A stretch of 64,000 bases of DNA. It comes from Corynebacterium lujinxingii. Its GTDB lineage: Bacteria; Actinomycetota; Actinomycetes; Mycobacteriales; Mycobacteriaceae. Shown here piece after piece: positions 17,711 to 27,212 of this stretch. The translations under genes and the position numbers were made by a program. Where the stretch lies: assembly GCF_014490555.1 (NCBI RefSeq), contig NZ_CP061032.1, positions 1,240,001 to 1,304,000 on the forward strand, in the 5' to 3' direction. The notes beneath the pieces are model-generated. The model had not been told where the DNA came from and made no database searches. It was given only the letters and a program-made list of their open reading frames with translations. How positions within the stretch are numbered: the stretch's first letter is position 1; the number at the start of each line of letters is the position of its first letter.

Positions 17711-18484
17711 CTACATCGACGCGTTCGCCGCAGCGGCCGCCAACTTGGCAAAGTCCTGCCCGTCAAGCGACGCGCCGCCGACCAGGCCGCCGTCAACGTC
17801 CGGCTGGCTGACGATCTCCGCCACCGTGTCGGCCTTGACCGAGCCGCCGTAGAGGATGCGGATCTCGTCGGCGACGGTGTCGTCGGCAAGCTCACGCACG
17901 AGCTCGCGGATGCCGTGGCAGACTTCTTGCGCGTCCGCCGCGGATGCGACCTTACCGGTGCCGATCGCCCAGACCGGCTCGTAGGCGATGACCACCTTGG
18001 ACACGTCGATGCCGGCGAGCGACTCGCGCGTTTGCTTGACGACGAAATCCACGTGCTCGCCTGCCTCACGAACCTTAAGCGGCTCGCCGACGCACACGAT
18101 CGGGGTGATGCCGTGCTCGATCGCCTTCTTGGCCTTCGCGGCGACCTGCTCGTTCGTCTCGCCGTGGTACTCGCGGCGCTCCGAGTGACCGACGACTACC
18201 CAGGTGCAGCCCAACTTTTCCAGCATTGCGGCGGAGATGTCGCCGGTGTAGGCGCCGTTGTCGTGCTCGGAGACGTCCTGCGCTCCGTAGGTGATCTTGA
18301 GCTTGTCGCCCTCGACCAGCGTCTGAATGGAGCGCAGGTCGGTAAATGGGACAGTCAGCGCGATATCGACGGCGTCGTAGCCGTCCTTCGGGAACGCGAA
18401 GACCAGCTTCTGGGCACTCTGGATCGCCTCGAGGTGGTCGTGGTTCATCTTCCAGTTGCCCGCGATCAGCGGTGTACGTGCCAT
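17711..18484 (-). CDS. tpiA: Triosephosphate isomerase
   Basis: Interconverts dihydroxyacetone phosphate and glyceraldehyde 3-phosphate (257 residues). GNWKMN at residues 10-15 has the catalytic lysine, VVVGHSERR the histidine, and VIAYEPVWAIGTGK the catalytic glutamate; ILYGGSVKADT closes the phosphate site. ATG 18484 follows AAGGAG. It sits 13 bases after pgk in one operon. Confidence 0.98.
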   Translation of the reverse strand: MARTPLIAGNWKMNHDHLEAIQSAQKLVFAFPKDGYDAVDIALTVPFTDLRSIQTLVEGDKLKITYGAQDVSEHDNGAYTGDISAAMLEKLGCTWVVVGHSERREYHGETNEQVAAKAKKAIEHGITPIVCVGEPLKVREAGEHVDFVVKQTRESLAGIDVSKVVIAYEPVWAIGTGKVASAADAQEVCHGIRELVRELADDTVADEIRILYGGSVKADTVAEIVSQPDVDGGLVGGASLDGQDFAKLAAAAANASM

Positions 18485-18497
18485 GGTGTGTTGCTCC

Positions 18498-19709
18498 TTA
18501 CTGCAGAACGGAAACGCCGGGCAGGTCCTTGCCCTCGATCAGTTCGAGGGAGGCGCCGCCGCCGGTGGAAATGTGGGAGAAGCCGTCCTCGTCCAGGCCG
18601 AGGGTGCGAACGGAAGCCGCGGAATCGCCGCCGCCGACGACGGTGAAGGAGCCGTTGTCCTTCGTCGCCGCGATCATGGCCTCGGCGACGGCCTTGGTGC
18701 CGTCGGCGAAGTTCGGGAACTCGAAGACGCCCATCGGGCCGTTCCAGAACACCGTCTTGGAATCCTTGATGGCGTCGGCGTAGAGCTTCGCGGTCTCCGG
18801 CCCGATGTCGAGGCCCATCCAGCCCTCCGGGATCTCGTCGAGGCCGACGACCTGCTTCTCGGTGTCCTTGTCAAACTCAGCGCCTGCCGCCACGTCGACC
18901 GGCAGCAGCAGCTTGTCTCCGAAGCGCTCGATGAGCTCCTTGCACGTGTCTACCATGTCGTCTTGCAGCAGCGACTTCTGCACATTGTGGCCCTGCGCCG
19001 CGAGGAAGGTATAGCACATGCCGCCGCCGATGATGATCTTGTCGGCCTTCTCCGCCAGCGCCTCGATCACGCCGAGCTTGTCGGAGACCTTCGACCCGCC
19101 GAGAACGACAACGTACGGGTGCTCCGGATTCTCCTTGACGGCGGAGAGCGTCTCCACCTCCTTGTCCACCAGGAAGCCTGCATACGCGGGCAGGTTCTTC
19201 GCCACGTCGTAGACCGACGCCTGGGCGCGGTGCACCACACCGAAGCCGTCGGAGACGAACGCGCCGTTGTCGGCTGCTAGGGCGGCGAGCTCGGCTGCGA
19301 ACTCGGCACGCTCGGCCTCGTCCTTGGAGGTCTCGCGCGGGTCGAAGCGGACGTTTTCCACCAGCAGGATCTCGCCCTCGGTCAGGCCGTTGGCGCGCTC
19401 GTGGGCGTCCTCACCGCTGACGTCGCCGGCCAGCGGGACGAACTGGCCGAGGCGCTCCGAGAGAGCCTCAGCCACCGGTGCGAGGGAGAACTTCGGGTTC
19501 GCCTCGCCCTTCGGGCGACCGAGGTGGGCCATAACGATGACCTTGGCACCGCCGTCGAGCAACGCCTTCAGCGTCGGCAGCGACGCGTCGATGCGGCCTG
19601 CGTCGGTGATGTTGCCCTCGTCGTCGAGCGGGACGTTGAAGTCGGAGCGGACGAGGATGTGGCGACCGTCGACGCCCTCGTCGAGAAGCTGCTGCAAGTT
19701 CTTGGTCAA
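18498..19709 (-). CDS. pgk: Phosphoglycerate kinase
   Basis: ATP-forming step of lower glycolysis (403 residues). RSDFNVPLDDEGNITD near residue 19, MAHLGRPKGE, and the C-terminal GGGDSAASVRTLG nucleotide-binding motif are clear. I choose TTG 19709, six bases after AAGGAG, giving TKNLQQLLDEGVDG at the N-terminus as in other actinobacterial Pgk. The open frame continues upstream to 19775, but it would cross the gap terminator and lacks a ribosome site. Transcription probably depends partly on read-through from gap. Confidence 0.95.
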   Translation of the reverse strand: MTKNLQQLLDEGVDGRHILVRSDFNVPLDDEGNITDAGRIDASLPTLKALLDGGAKVIVMAHLGRPKGEANPKFSLAPVAEALSERLGQFVPLAGDVSGEDAHERANGLTEGEILLVENVRFDPRETSKDEAERAEFAAELAALAADNGAFVSDGFGVVHRAQASVYDVAKNLPAYAGFLVDKEVETLSAVKENPEHPYVVVLGGSKVSDKLGVIEALAEKADKIIIGGGMCYTFLAAQGHNVQKSLLQDDMVDTCKELIERFGDKLLLPVDVAAGAEFDKDTEKQVVGLDEIPEGWMGLDIGPETAKLYADAIKDSKTVFWNGPMGVFEFPNFADGTKAVAEAMIAATKDNGSFTVVGGGDSAASVRTLGLDEDGFSHISTGGGASLELIEGKDLPGVSVLQ

Positions 19710-19751
19710 AACAATCTCCTTATTGCTCAGTAGAACGCATTCCATCGTATG

Positions 19752-19789
19752 AAAAACGGGCCCGCCACGCTGCAAACGTGACCGGCCCG
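19752..19789 (-). terminator. Terminator/attenuator between gap and pgk
   Basis: Minus-strand arms 19789-19777 and 19769-19757 (CGGGCC.. type) pair over 13 positions with one mismatch and one G-T pair, around a 7-base loop, and are followed at once by five T (19756-19752). It begins 15 bases after the gap stop. Partial termination here would give more gap than pgk message. Confidence 0.85.
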
Positions 19790-19804
19790 GGGGTGGTGTT
19801 CACC

Positions 19805-20815
<1,011 letters not shown>

Positions 20816-21079
20816 TGTGTTCACTCCTCGGTGAGTAGGTGAGAAAACCTCGTACGCTGGCCAGTGTATCCACGCAGGTCAACCACCGCAGAGAGCAATT
20901 CCTCGCTTTCCGACGACCACTACAACCGGGGGTGACAATCCCCCACCGCGACGATTCCCCGTGTGGCTTCCCACACCAGGATAGCGTCCCACCCCCACAA
21001 ACGCTGTAAATCTAGGCGCGGACTACCCCCGACGAACGTACTCAGAACTAAATTGTGATGTCGCTCACTATCGCGGCAG
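20816..21079 (-). promoter_or_regulatory. gap upstream region with candidate -10, GC hairpins and G/C tracts
   Basis: This 264-base gap holds no supported gene. On the minus strand TACACT (20868-20863, flanked GA-hexamer-GG) fits the extended corynebacterial -10 and would give a leader of about 40 nt. Upstream lie two small inverted repeats (GTGTGG/CCACAC at 20961-20976; GGGGG/CCCCC at 20928-20944) and further runs of five C or G (near 20992 and 21026), which resemble the short C/G tracts I recall as RamA-binding sites. Function is inferred. Confidence 0.5.
21054..21069. promoter_or_regulatory. GlxR (CRP-like) binding site candidate
   Basis: TGTGATGTCGCTCACT matches the GlxR/CRP consensus TGTGA-N6-TCACA at 9 of 10 defined positions. 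It lies 11 bp past the whiA stop, about 200 bp upstream of the inferred gap transcription start. In C. glutamicum gapA is a reported GlxR target, which fits. Confidence 0.5.
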
Positions 21080-22066
21080 CTAGCCGTTTTCTGGCACATC
21101 CTCAGGTGCCGGACCGTGCGTATCCGGGACCCCGAGCTCGGCCGCCCGCTTATCAGCCAGCGACAACAGACGCCTAATCCGGCCGGCAACCGCATCCTTG
21201 GTCATCTGCGGATCAGCGAGCCGGCCGAGCTCCTCCAACGAGGCGTGGCGGTGCTCCACGCGCAAAAAGCCGGCTTCGGCGAGGTGTTCGGGGACGTCGT
21301 CGCCGAGGATGTCCATCGCCCGCTCCACTCGGGCAGCAGCCGCCGCAGCCGCTTGCGCGGAGCGCCTGGTGTTCGCGTCGTCAAACGTGGCGAGCCTGTT
21401 GCTCACCTTCGCCGTGGCTGCCTTCGCCTCGCGCTTGCGGTCCCACTCCAACCGCGTGACCGGTGCGCCCATGCGGCTGAGCAGGATGCCGATCGTCTCG
21501 CCGTCGCGCACGGTCACCCGTTCCACGCCGCGCGATTCGCGGGTTTTCGCCGTAACTGACAGGCGTCGTGCCAGTCCGACGAGCGCGAGTGCGGCCTCCT
21601 GGCCGGGGCAAGCGACCTCAAGCGTGGCAGTGCGGCCCGGTTCCGAGAGCTTGCCGCGGGCGAGAAACGCGCCGCGCCACGCGGCCTCGACCCCGGCAAC
21701 CGTGCCGGAGATGACCTGACGCGGCATACCGACGACCGGGTGGCCGGAGGCCGTCACCAGCTTCAGGCGACGGATGACATCGGTGGCGCCGTCGTCGATA
21801 CGCACCTCGTACTTGGTGTCCTTACCGCCCTGTGCTGGCGGCACCTTGGACACCTTCGCATCCACCGTGCACAGCTCTTCGATTGAATCCGCAAGACGCT
21901 GCGCAACAGACTGCTCGTCGAACTCAGCGACGATGGCCAGCCCGGTATCCGTGGATTGGAACTCGCCGGCGAAACGGATCAACGCGGTGGCTTCGGCCGC
22001 CCGCGCGTCGGCGGTGCCGACAGCGACGGCGAGCAGTTCGTCTTTCACTTTGCCGGTGAGCGCCAC
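21080..22066 (-). CDS. whiA: WhiA, sporulation/division-type DNA-binding protein
   Basis: WhiA proteins pair a degenerate LAGLIDADG homing-endonuclease-like domain with a C-terminal helix-turn-helix and regulate cell division genes. The 328-residue protein has MALTGKVKDELLAV, ATALIRFAGEFQ, RGAFLARGKLSEPGR and RLGALVRLADLRAR-like C-terminal residues (here EELGRLADPQMTKDAVAGRIRR). GTG 22066 follows AAAGGA. It is in the usual uvrC-rapZ-yvcK-whiA order. Confidence 0.94.
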   Translation of the reverse strand: MALTGKVKDELLAVAVGTADARAAEATALIRFAGEFQSTDTGLAIVAEFDEQSVAQRLADSIEELCTVDAKVSKVPPAQGGKDTKYEVRIDDGATDVIRRLKLVTASGHPVVGMPRQVISGTVAGVEAAWRGAFLARGKLSEPGRTATLEVACPGQEAALALVGLARRLSVTAKTRESRGVERVTVRDGETIGILLSRMGAPVTRLEWDRKREAKAATAKVSNRLATFDDANTRRSAQAAAAAAARVERAMDILGDDVPEHLAEAGFLRVEHRHASLEELGRLADPQMTKDAVAGRIRRLLSLADKRAAELGVPDTHGPAPEDVPENG

Positions 22067-22119
22067 GTTATCCGTCCTTTCGTCGCCCGTTGAACCTGCA
22101 GCAGTCTAGCGTGCCGGAG

Positions 22120-23091
22120 CTACTCCCCCTGCGCGAGGTCCTTGAACGCCGCGGCGAGCTTCAGCGGGTCGTGCCGGTTCAAAGCCACGCCGTCCTCGCC
22201 CATCTCCCGCAGAGAACGGAACTCCACCTCAGCCCCCAGCTGCTCGGCCGCGTGTCGGAGGTTTTCGCGTTCGCCCTGGGTGGCAGGGACGGTGTTGTCG
22301 ACAAGGATCGTATCCACACGAAGCGCCGGCGCGTGCTGCGCGAACACGTGGATGTGTCGCTCGGTAGTGAACCCGTGGGTCTCCCCCGCCTCAGGGGAAA
22401 GGTTGAGGATAACGACGACCTTCGCGTCGGTCTGGTTGAGCGCGTCGGTGATCTCCGGCACGAGCAAGTGAGGGATCACCGATGAAAACCAGGATCCGGG
22501 GCCGATCGTCACAATGTCGGCATCCAGAATGGCCTGTACCGCGTCGCGGCTCGCTGCCGGTCTAGCCGGGGTGAGCCGCACTCGGCGCACCTCGCCCGGA
22601 GTCGTGGCGACCGCCACTTGGCCGCGGACGGAGCGCAGCACGCGAGGATCATCGTCGAGGCCAGCAACATCCGCCTCGATGTCGAGCGGCTGCGGGCACA
22701 CCGGGATCACGCGACCTGCGGACCCCGTCCACTCGGCAACTTGATCGAGTGCGGCCTGGGTGTCACCCAGCCGTTCCGCAAGCCCAGCGATGATGAGGTT
22801 GCCCAACGCGTGACCGGCCATCGCGCCGTGTCCGCCGAAGCGGTGCTGGAGGGTGTCGCGCCAGACTGTGCCGTTTACGGAGTCGTCGGTAAGCGCGGCG
22901 AGCGCCATGCGTAGATCACCGGGCGGCACAAGGTCGATTTCGCGCCGCAATCGGCCGGAAGAACCGCCGTCGTCGGCGACGGTGACCACAGCGCTAATGT
23001 CCTCGGCGCCGGCGGCACGCGCGGCGGTGAGCGTCTGATACAGCCCGTGCCCGCCCCCGAGGCACGTAAATGTGGGGCGTGCGAAACTCAT
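22120..23091 (-). CDS. yvcK: YvcK/CofD-like gluconeogenesis factor
   Basis: Family of UDP-sugar-binding proteins needed for growth on gluconeogenic carbon and for cell-shape control. The 323-residue protein starts FARPTFTCLGGGHGLYQTL, with the GGGHGL nucleotide motif, then VVTVADDGGSSGRLRRE, and later DIVTIGPGSWFSSVIPHLLV and NLSPEAGETHGF; all are family hallmarks. Its ATG overlaps the rapZ stop by one base (TAATG), and whiA follows 53 bases downstream. Confidence 0.93.
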   Translation of the reverse strand: MSFARPTFTCLGGGHGLYQTLTAARAAGAEDISAVVTVADDGGSSGRLRREIDLVPPGDLRMALAALTDDSVNGTVWRDTLQHRFGGHGAMAGHALGNLIIAGLAERLGDTQAALDQVAEWTGSAGRVIPVCPQPLDIEADVAGLDDDPRVLRSVRGQVAVATTPGEVRRVRLTPARPAASRDAVQAILDADIVTIGPGSWFSSVIPHLLVPEITDALNQTDAKVVVILNLSPEAGETHGFTTERHIHVFAQHAPALRVDTILVDNTVPATQGERENLRHAAEQLGAEVEFRSLREMGEDGVALNRHDPLKLAAAFKDLAQGE

Positions 23092-23999
23092 TAGTGCCTT
23101 TCCAGATCGCGGTGGATCACGTTCACATCGACATTGCCCTGCTGTCGCAGTCGCTTGCCAATCGCCTCCGCAACCGCCACCGAGCGGTGGTGCCCACCGG
23201 TGCAGCCCACGCCGACGGTGATGAAATCCTTGCCTTCGTGGCGGTAGCCCTCCAAGGTGCTGGTGAGCAGGTCGACAAAGTGGTCGACGTATTCGCTCGC
23301 CCCCTTCTGGCCCAGCACGTAGTCGGACACCGCGGCATCCACGCCGCGGAACTCGCGCAACTCCTCAACCCAGTACGGGTTGGGCAGAAAACGCACGTCA
23401 AGCACGACATCGGCGTCGCGCGGCGAGCCGTGTTTGAACCCGAATGACTCGACCGTGACGTGCTGCCGCCCGGCCGGTAGCTCGCCGACCGAAGCCTCAA
23501 CCGCGCGACGCAAATCGTGCACCGACAGATTCGACGTGTCGATGATGACGTCTGCTGCGGCGCGGATGTCCTCCATCTCCTCACGCTCGCGCTCGATACC
23601 GAACTGCAGCGTGCCGTCTCCCTGCAACGGGTGGGTGCGACGCACAGAGTCGAACCGGCGGATGAGCACCTCGTCGCGCGCCTCCAGGTACAGCACGAAC
23701 GGCGAGTAACCACGCTCGCGCAGCACCTTGAGTGTGTCCTTGAGCGAGCCGTTGAACACGTCAGCGCGCACGTCGGACACCACCGCGAGCCGGTCCGCCG
23801 GGGAATCGTCTGCGGCCGCGAGATCAACCAACTCGAGAATCAGCTGCGGCGGCAAGTTCTGAGAAACGAAAAACCCCTTGTCCTCGAACACCTTCGCGGC
23901 GGTGGACAGGCCTCCGCCAGAAAGTCCGGTGATGATCACCGGCCGCAACGGACTGGAGTGTTCATTCTGGGGCAATGCTTGAGCAGTGGCTTGGGGCAT
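23091..23999 (-). CDS. rapZ: RapZ/YvcJ-family nucleotide-binding protein with altered Walker A
   Basis: RapZ family proteins bind nucleotides; in enterobacteria RapZ also steers GlmZ RNA decay. The 302-residue protein has the C-terminal IGVGCTGGHHRSVAVAE motif (here TVGVGCTGGHHRS) and FGFKHGSPRDADVVLDVRFLPNPYW. The P-loop reads GLSGGGLSTA, so the usual basic residue (Lys, or Arg in many actinobacteria) is Leu. I choose ATG 23999 (MPQATAQ), with AGGA upstream, over ATG 24008. It stands between uvrC and yvcK as usual. Confidence 0.9.
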   Translation of the reverse strand: MPQATAQALPQNEHSSPLRPVIITGLSGGGLSTAAKVFEDKGFFVSQNLPPQLILELVDLAAADDSPADRLAVVSDVRADVFNGSLKDTLKVLRERGYSPFVLYLEARDEVLIRRFDSVRRTHPLQGDGTLQFGIEREREEMEDIRAAADVIIDTSNLSVHDLRRAVEASVGELPAGRQHVTVESFGFKHGSPRDADVVLDVRFLPNPYWVEELREFRGVDAAVSDYVLGQKGASEYVDHFVDLLTSTLEGYRHEGKDFITVGVGCTGGHHRSVAVAEAIGKRLRQQGNVDVNVIHRDLERH

Positions 24000-24053
24000 G
24001 CAGCTCATCCTAACCAAGCCGCCTGCCGGGTGTCGCAGAACTGCGCACCACAG

Positions 24054-26114
24054 TTATTGGTGCAGGTGGTCGTAGATCGTCGCCGCAAGTTTCGGGCCGA
24101 CGCCCTTGACCTCCTGGATCTGCTCCACGGAGGCCTCCTTAATCTTCCTTACCGACCCGAAGTGCTTCACCAGATCCGTGCGGCGGGCAGGACCCAGCCC
24201 CGGCACCGCGTCAAGCGCAGACGCTCGCATCCGCTTGGAGCGCTGCTGGCGGTGATAGGTGATAGCGAAACGGTGCGCTTCGTCGCGGATCTGCTGCAGC
24301 AGGTACATTCCCTCGGAGTTGCGCGGGAGAATAATCGGCTCGTCGTCGTCCGGCACCCACACCTCTTCCAAGCGCTTTGCCAGGCCGATCAACTGGACAT
24401 CCACGATGCCGAGTTCGTCGAACACCTCTTGCGCGGCGTTGACCTGGGGTTTGCCGCCGTCGACGATGAACAGTTGCGGCGGGTACGCGAAACGTTTCAC
24501 GCCGGTGGACTCGTCGGCCTCATCGGCGAAGGTCTGCTCCTCGGCCACCTCGTCCGGGTTGGCCAACTTGTCCTCGTTATAGCGCTTGAAGCGGCGGCGG
24601 GTCACCTCCGCAATGGAGCCGACATCGTCGGAACGCCCATCGCCGGCGGCCTCCTTGATGCGGTACCGGCGGTAGTCGTTCTTCTTCGGCAACCCGTCTT
24701 CGAACACAACCAGCGATGCGACGACATCGGTGCCCTGGATGTGCGAGATATCCGTGCACTCGATGCGCAACGGCGCCTCGTCCAATCCCAGGGCATCCTG
24801 GATATCCTGCAACGCCTGCGACCGCGCGGTGAGATCCCCGACACGTTTGAGCTTGTGCTGGTGCAGCGCCTCGGCGGCGTTTTTGTGCACCGTCTCCATC
24901 AGCGCCCGCTTGTCGCCGCGCTGCGGCACGCGGATCTCCACCGGCCCGCCACGCAACTCTTCGAGCAATTCCGTGACCTCCGGAAGCTCGGCGGGAGGTG
25001 TTTCGACGAGGATTTCGCGTGGCACCGGCATCGGCGTCTCCGCCGCCGCCCGCGATTCCTGGTCCACACCACGGCGGCGCACCTTCTGTGCCTCGATCTT
25101 GCGGTCTTCCTCCTGCTCCATCCGCACGCGCTCGACGGCGTCGGAGTAGTACTGCACGAGGAAGTTCTGCATTAGCGTCGGCAGGGTCGGGTCGGTCTCT
25201 CCCTCCTCCAGGCGCTCCGCCGCGCCGGGCTCGTCGCCAGTCTTTTCGACGACCCAGCCGCGCTGCGCCCTAACCCGGCCGTCGCGCACGTTGAAGATCT
25301 GCACCGCGGCTTCGAGCTCGTCGGTGTCGAAGGCGATGATGTCGGCGTCGGTGTCCTGGCCGAGCACCACGGTTTGGCGCTCCATGACTTTCTCCACGGC
25401 GCCGAGGTCGTCACGAAGCCGGGCGGCTTTTTCAAACTCGAGGTTTTCCGCCGCCTCCTCCATCTGCGCGGTGATGCCGCGCACGAGTTGCTCGGAACGG
25501 CCGGACATGAAGCCCAAGAACCCTTGGACGATCTGGTCGTACTCGGCTTCGTCGACACGCCCGATGCACGGGGCGGCGCACTTGTCGATGTAACCGAGCA
25601 GGCACGGCCGTCCCAGCGACTCGTGGCGGTTGAACACGCCGTTCGAGCACGTGCGGATCGGGAACACGCGAGTCAGTAGGTCGAGCGTTTCGCGCACCGC
25701 CCACGCGTGCGAGTACGGGCCGAAGTAACGTACCCCCTTGCGCTTCGGGCCGCGGTAGAAAAACGCGCGCGGGTAGCGCTCGCGCACGCTGACGGCAAGC
25801 ATCGGATACGTCTTGTCGTCGCGGTACATGACGTTGAACCACGGATCGAAGCGCTTGATCCAGGTGTATTCCAGCTGCAGCGCCTCGACCTCGGAGGCGA
25901 CGACGGTCCATTCCACCGAGGCGCCGGTGTAGACCATCTGGCGGGTGCGCGGGTGCAGCGTCTCCGGCGGCTGGAAGTAGTTGTTCAGGCGTGCACGCAG
26001 GCTTTTCGCCTTGCCCACGTAAATGACGCGGCCGTCGCGGTCCCGGAACTTGTACACGCCCGGATCGGTCGGGATGGTGCCCGGCGCCGGGCGGTATGAC
26101 TGCGGATCTGCCAA
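24054..26114 (-). CDS. uvrC: Excinuclease ABC subunit C
   Basis: Dual-incision nuclease of nucleotide excision repair (686 residues). GIY-YIG domain at the N-terminus (GVYKFRDRDGRVIYVGKAKSLRARL), cysteines of the UvrC Fe-S type region (TCSNGVFNRHESLGRPCLLGYIDKCAAPC), a UVR helix pair near residue 210 (EEAAENLEFEKAARLRDDL), the RNase H-like nuclease domain, and a C-terminal double helix-hairpin-helix (VPGLGPARR, VKGVGPKLA). The start is TTG 26114 with GCAGGA upstream, 3 bases after the preceding gene. Confidence 0.97.
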   Translation of the reverse strand: MADPQSYRPAPGTIPTDPGVYKFRDRDGRVIYVGKAKSLRARLNNYFQPPETLHPRTRQMVYTGASVEWTVVASEVEALQLEYTWIKRFDPWFNVMYRDDKTYPMLAVSVRERYPRAFFYRGPKRKGVRYFGPYSHAWAVRETLDLLTRVFPIRTCSNGVFNRHESLGRPCLLGYIDKCAAPCIGRVDEAEYDQIVQGFLGFMSGRSEQLVRGITAQMEEAAENLEFEKAARLRDDLGAVEKVMERQTVVLGQDTDADIIAFDTDELEAAVQIFNVRDGRVRAQRGWVVEKTGDEPGAAERLEEGETDPTLPTLMQNFLVQYYSDAVERVRMEQEEDRKIEAQKVRRRGVDQESRAAAETPMPVPREILVETPPAELPEVTELLEELRGGPVEIRVPQRGDKRALMETVHKNAAEALHQHKLKRVGDLTARSQALQDIQDALGLDEAPLRIECTDISHIQGTDVVASLVVFEDGLPKKNDYRRYRIKEAAGDGRSDDVGSIAEVTRRRFKRYNEDKLANPDEVAEEQTFADEADESTGVKRFAYPPQLFIVDGGKPQVNAAQEVFDELGIVDVQLIGLAKRLEEVWVPDDDEPIILPRNSEGMYLLQQIRDEAHRFAITYHRQQRSKRMRASALDAVPGLGPARRTDLVKHFGSVRKIKEASVEQIQEVKGVGPKLAATIYDHLHQ

Positions 26115-26117
26115 GAG

Positions 26118-26651
26118 TTAATCCTGCGGCATGTACTTCGCTTCGAGCGCCCGGAACTGTTCCACGGCGCGGATGGCGCGTTCCTTGTCACCGGACTGTA
26201 TGGCCCACAAGGTGACGTATTCGAATTCCGGTAGTTCGAGCCGCGCCATGCGCGAGCCCTTCGGGAAGCTCAGCCCATAGATTAAGGTCCACGGGTAGAA
26301 GCGGGTGCCGATAATGTTGGCCACCTGCACGCCGTCTTCATTGGCGCGCACTCGCGGGCGGGTCAGCGCGATCCAGGACAACACGGAAATGATCAGGCCC
26401 ACCCCGATGAAGGCGAACTGATCCAACCCCGTGATCGCCACACCGGAGAACTGGGCGTTGACCGCCCACGCCATGAAGATGTGCACCACCATGACGAGCA
26501 CGACCCAGCCGATGGCGACGTTGCGCAGGAACTTCGACGAGATCTCGAGCTCCCACGGCTTCGTGGTCGTGCTGGCGTGCGGGTCAATCGCGGTCAGGTA
26601 CGCAGCCTGCTGCTCGCCTGCCAGATTCGTTCCCGCTGATTGCTCAGTCAC
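26118..26651 (-). CDS. Membrane protein with bacterial PH domain (bPH type)
   Basis: A 177-residue membrane protein of unknown function. Two hydrophobic helices lie at about residues 42-64 and 77-96, followed by a cytoplasmic PH-like domain (VRANEDGVQVANIIGTRFYPWTLIYGLSFPKGS) and a charged helix at the end. Actinobacteria usually carry such a gene between ribH and uvrC, which is the case here. It is 3 bases from uvrC and 63 bases after ribH. The annotation as PH-domain protein is by pattern; no specific function is claimed. Confidence 0.82.
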   Translation of the reverse strand: MTEQSAGTNLAGEQQAAYLTAIDPHASTTTKPWELEISSKFLRNVAIGWVVLVMVVHIFMAWAVNAQFSGVAITGLDQFAFIGVGLIISVLSWIALTRPRVRANEDGVQVANIIGTRFYPWTLIYGLSFPKGSRMARLELPEFEYVTLWAIQSGDKERAIRAVEQFRALEAKYMPQD

Positions 26652-26714
26652 TTACGCTCTCCTTGTCCAAGCATTCGCTTTACGATGACTCCACGCCGCG
26701 CCTTCCCGGCTACC

Positions 26715-27200
26715 TTATCCCTTCAGCGGCAAAGCACGAACTTTACGCAGCTCGGCGGCCGCGCCGGCGGCGGCTCGCAGCGCCTCCGCCCCCTTGTCCT
26801 CCTTGGCGTCCTCGCCGCCGGCCCGCTCGTAGGCCTGGTCTTCTTCCTCGACGGTGAGTACGCCGTTGCCCACCGGGGTCTCCTCGTCAAGCCCGACGCG
26901 GGTCAGCCCCTCGGTGACGGAGTCGCACACGTACTGGAAGTGCGCGGTCTCGCCGCGGATGACGCAGCCGAGGGCGACGACGGCGTCGTACCGCTTCGCG
27001 CACGCCTGCACCACAACCGGCAACTCGAGGGCGCCGGCGACGGCGTACTCCTCGATCTTCACACCCAGCTCGCGGGCTTCGTCGCGCGCGCCGGCGCGCA
27101 GCAGCTCCACAACCTTCTCGTTCCAGCGCGTGTACACGACCGCGATGGTCATGCCCTCCGCCTGTATGGAATATTCCTCGGGGATTCCGGTTGCGGCCAC
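26715..27200 (-). CDS. ribH: 6,7-dimethyl-8-ribityllumazine synthase
   Basis: Penultimate step of riboflavin synthesis, forming icosahedral or pentameric shells. The 161-residue protein has VVYTRWNEKVVELLRAGA near the start, PGALELP-type residues (AVAGALELPVVVQ), and ALGCVIRGETAHFQYVCDSV with the catalytic His-Phe segment. GTG 27200 follows AAGGAG. The last 25 residues are an acidic, Ala-rich tail. It is the last rib gene of the cluster. Confidence 0.96.
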   Translation of the reverse strand: MAATGIPEEYSIQAEGMTIAVVYTRWNEKVVELLRAGARDEARELGVKIEEYAVAGALELPVVVQACAKRYDAVVALGCVIRGETAHFQYVCDSVTEGLTRVGLDEETPVGNGVLTVEEEDQAYERAGGEDAKEDKGAEALRAAAGAAAELRKVRALPLKG

Positions 27201-27212
27201 GGCTGCGCCTCC

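Noticed and set aside
20920..21195. 91-residue minus-strand frame in the gap-whiA region
   Set aside because: It overlaps whiA, has no ribosome site or recognisable sequence, and covers regulatory-looking DNA.
23023..23091. Possible frameshift or fusion between rapZ and yvcK because of overlapping ends
   Set aside because: The stop and start overlap by one base (TAATG) and both proteins have complete ends; this is normal coupling.
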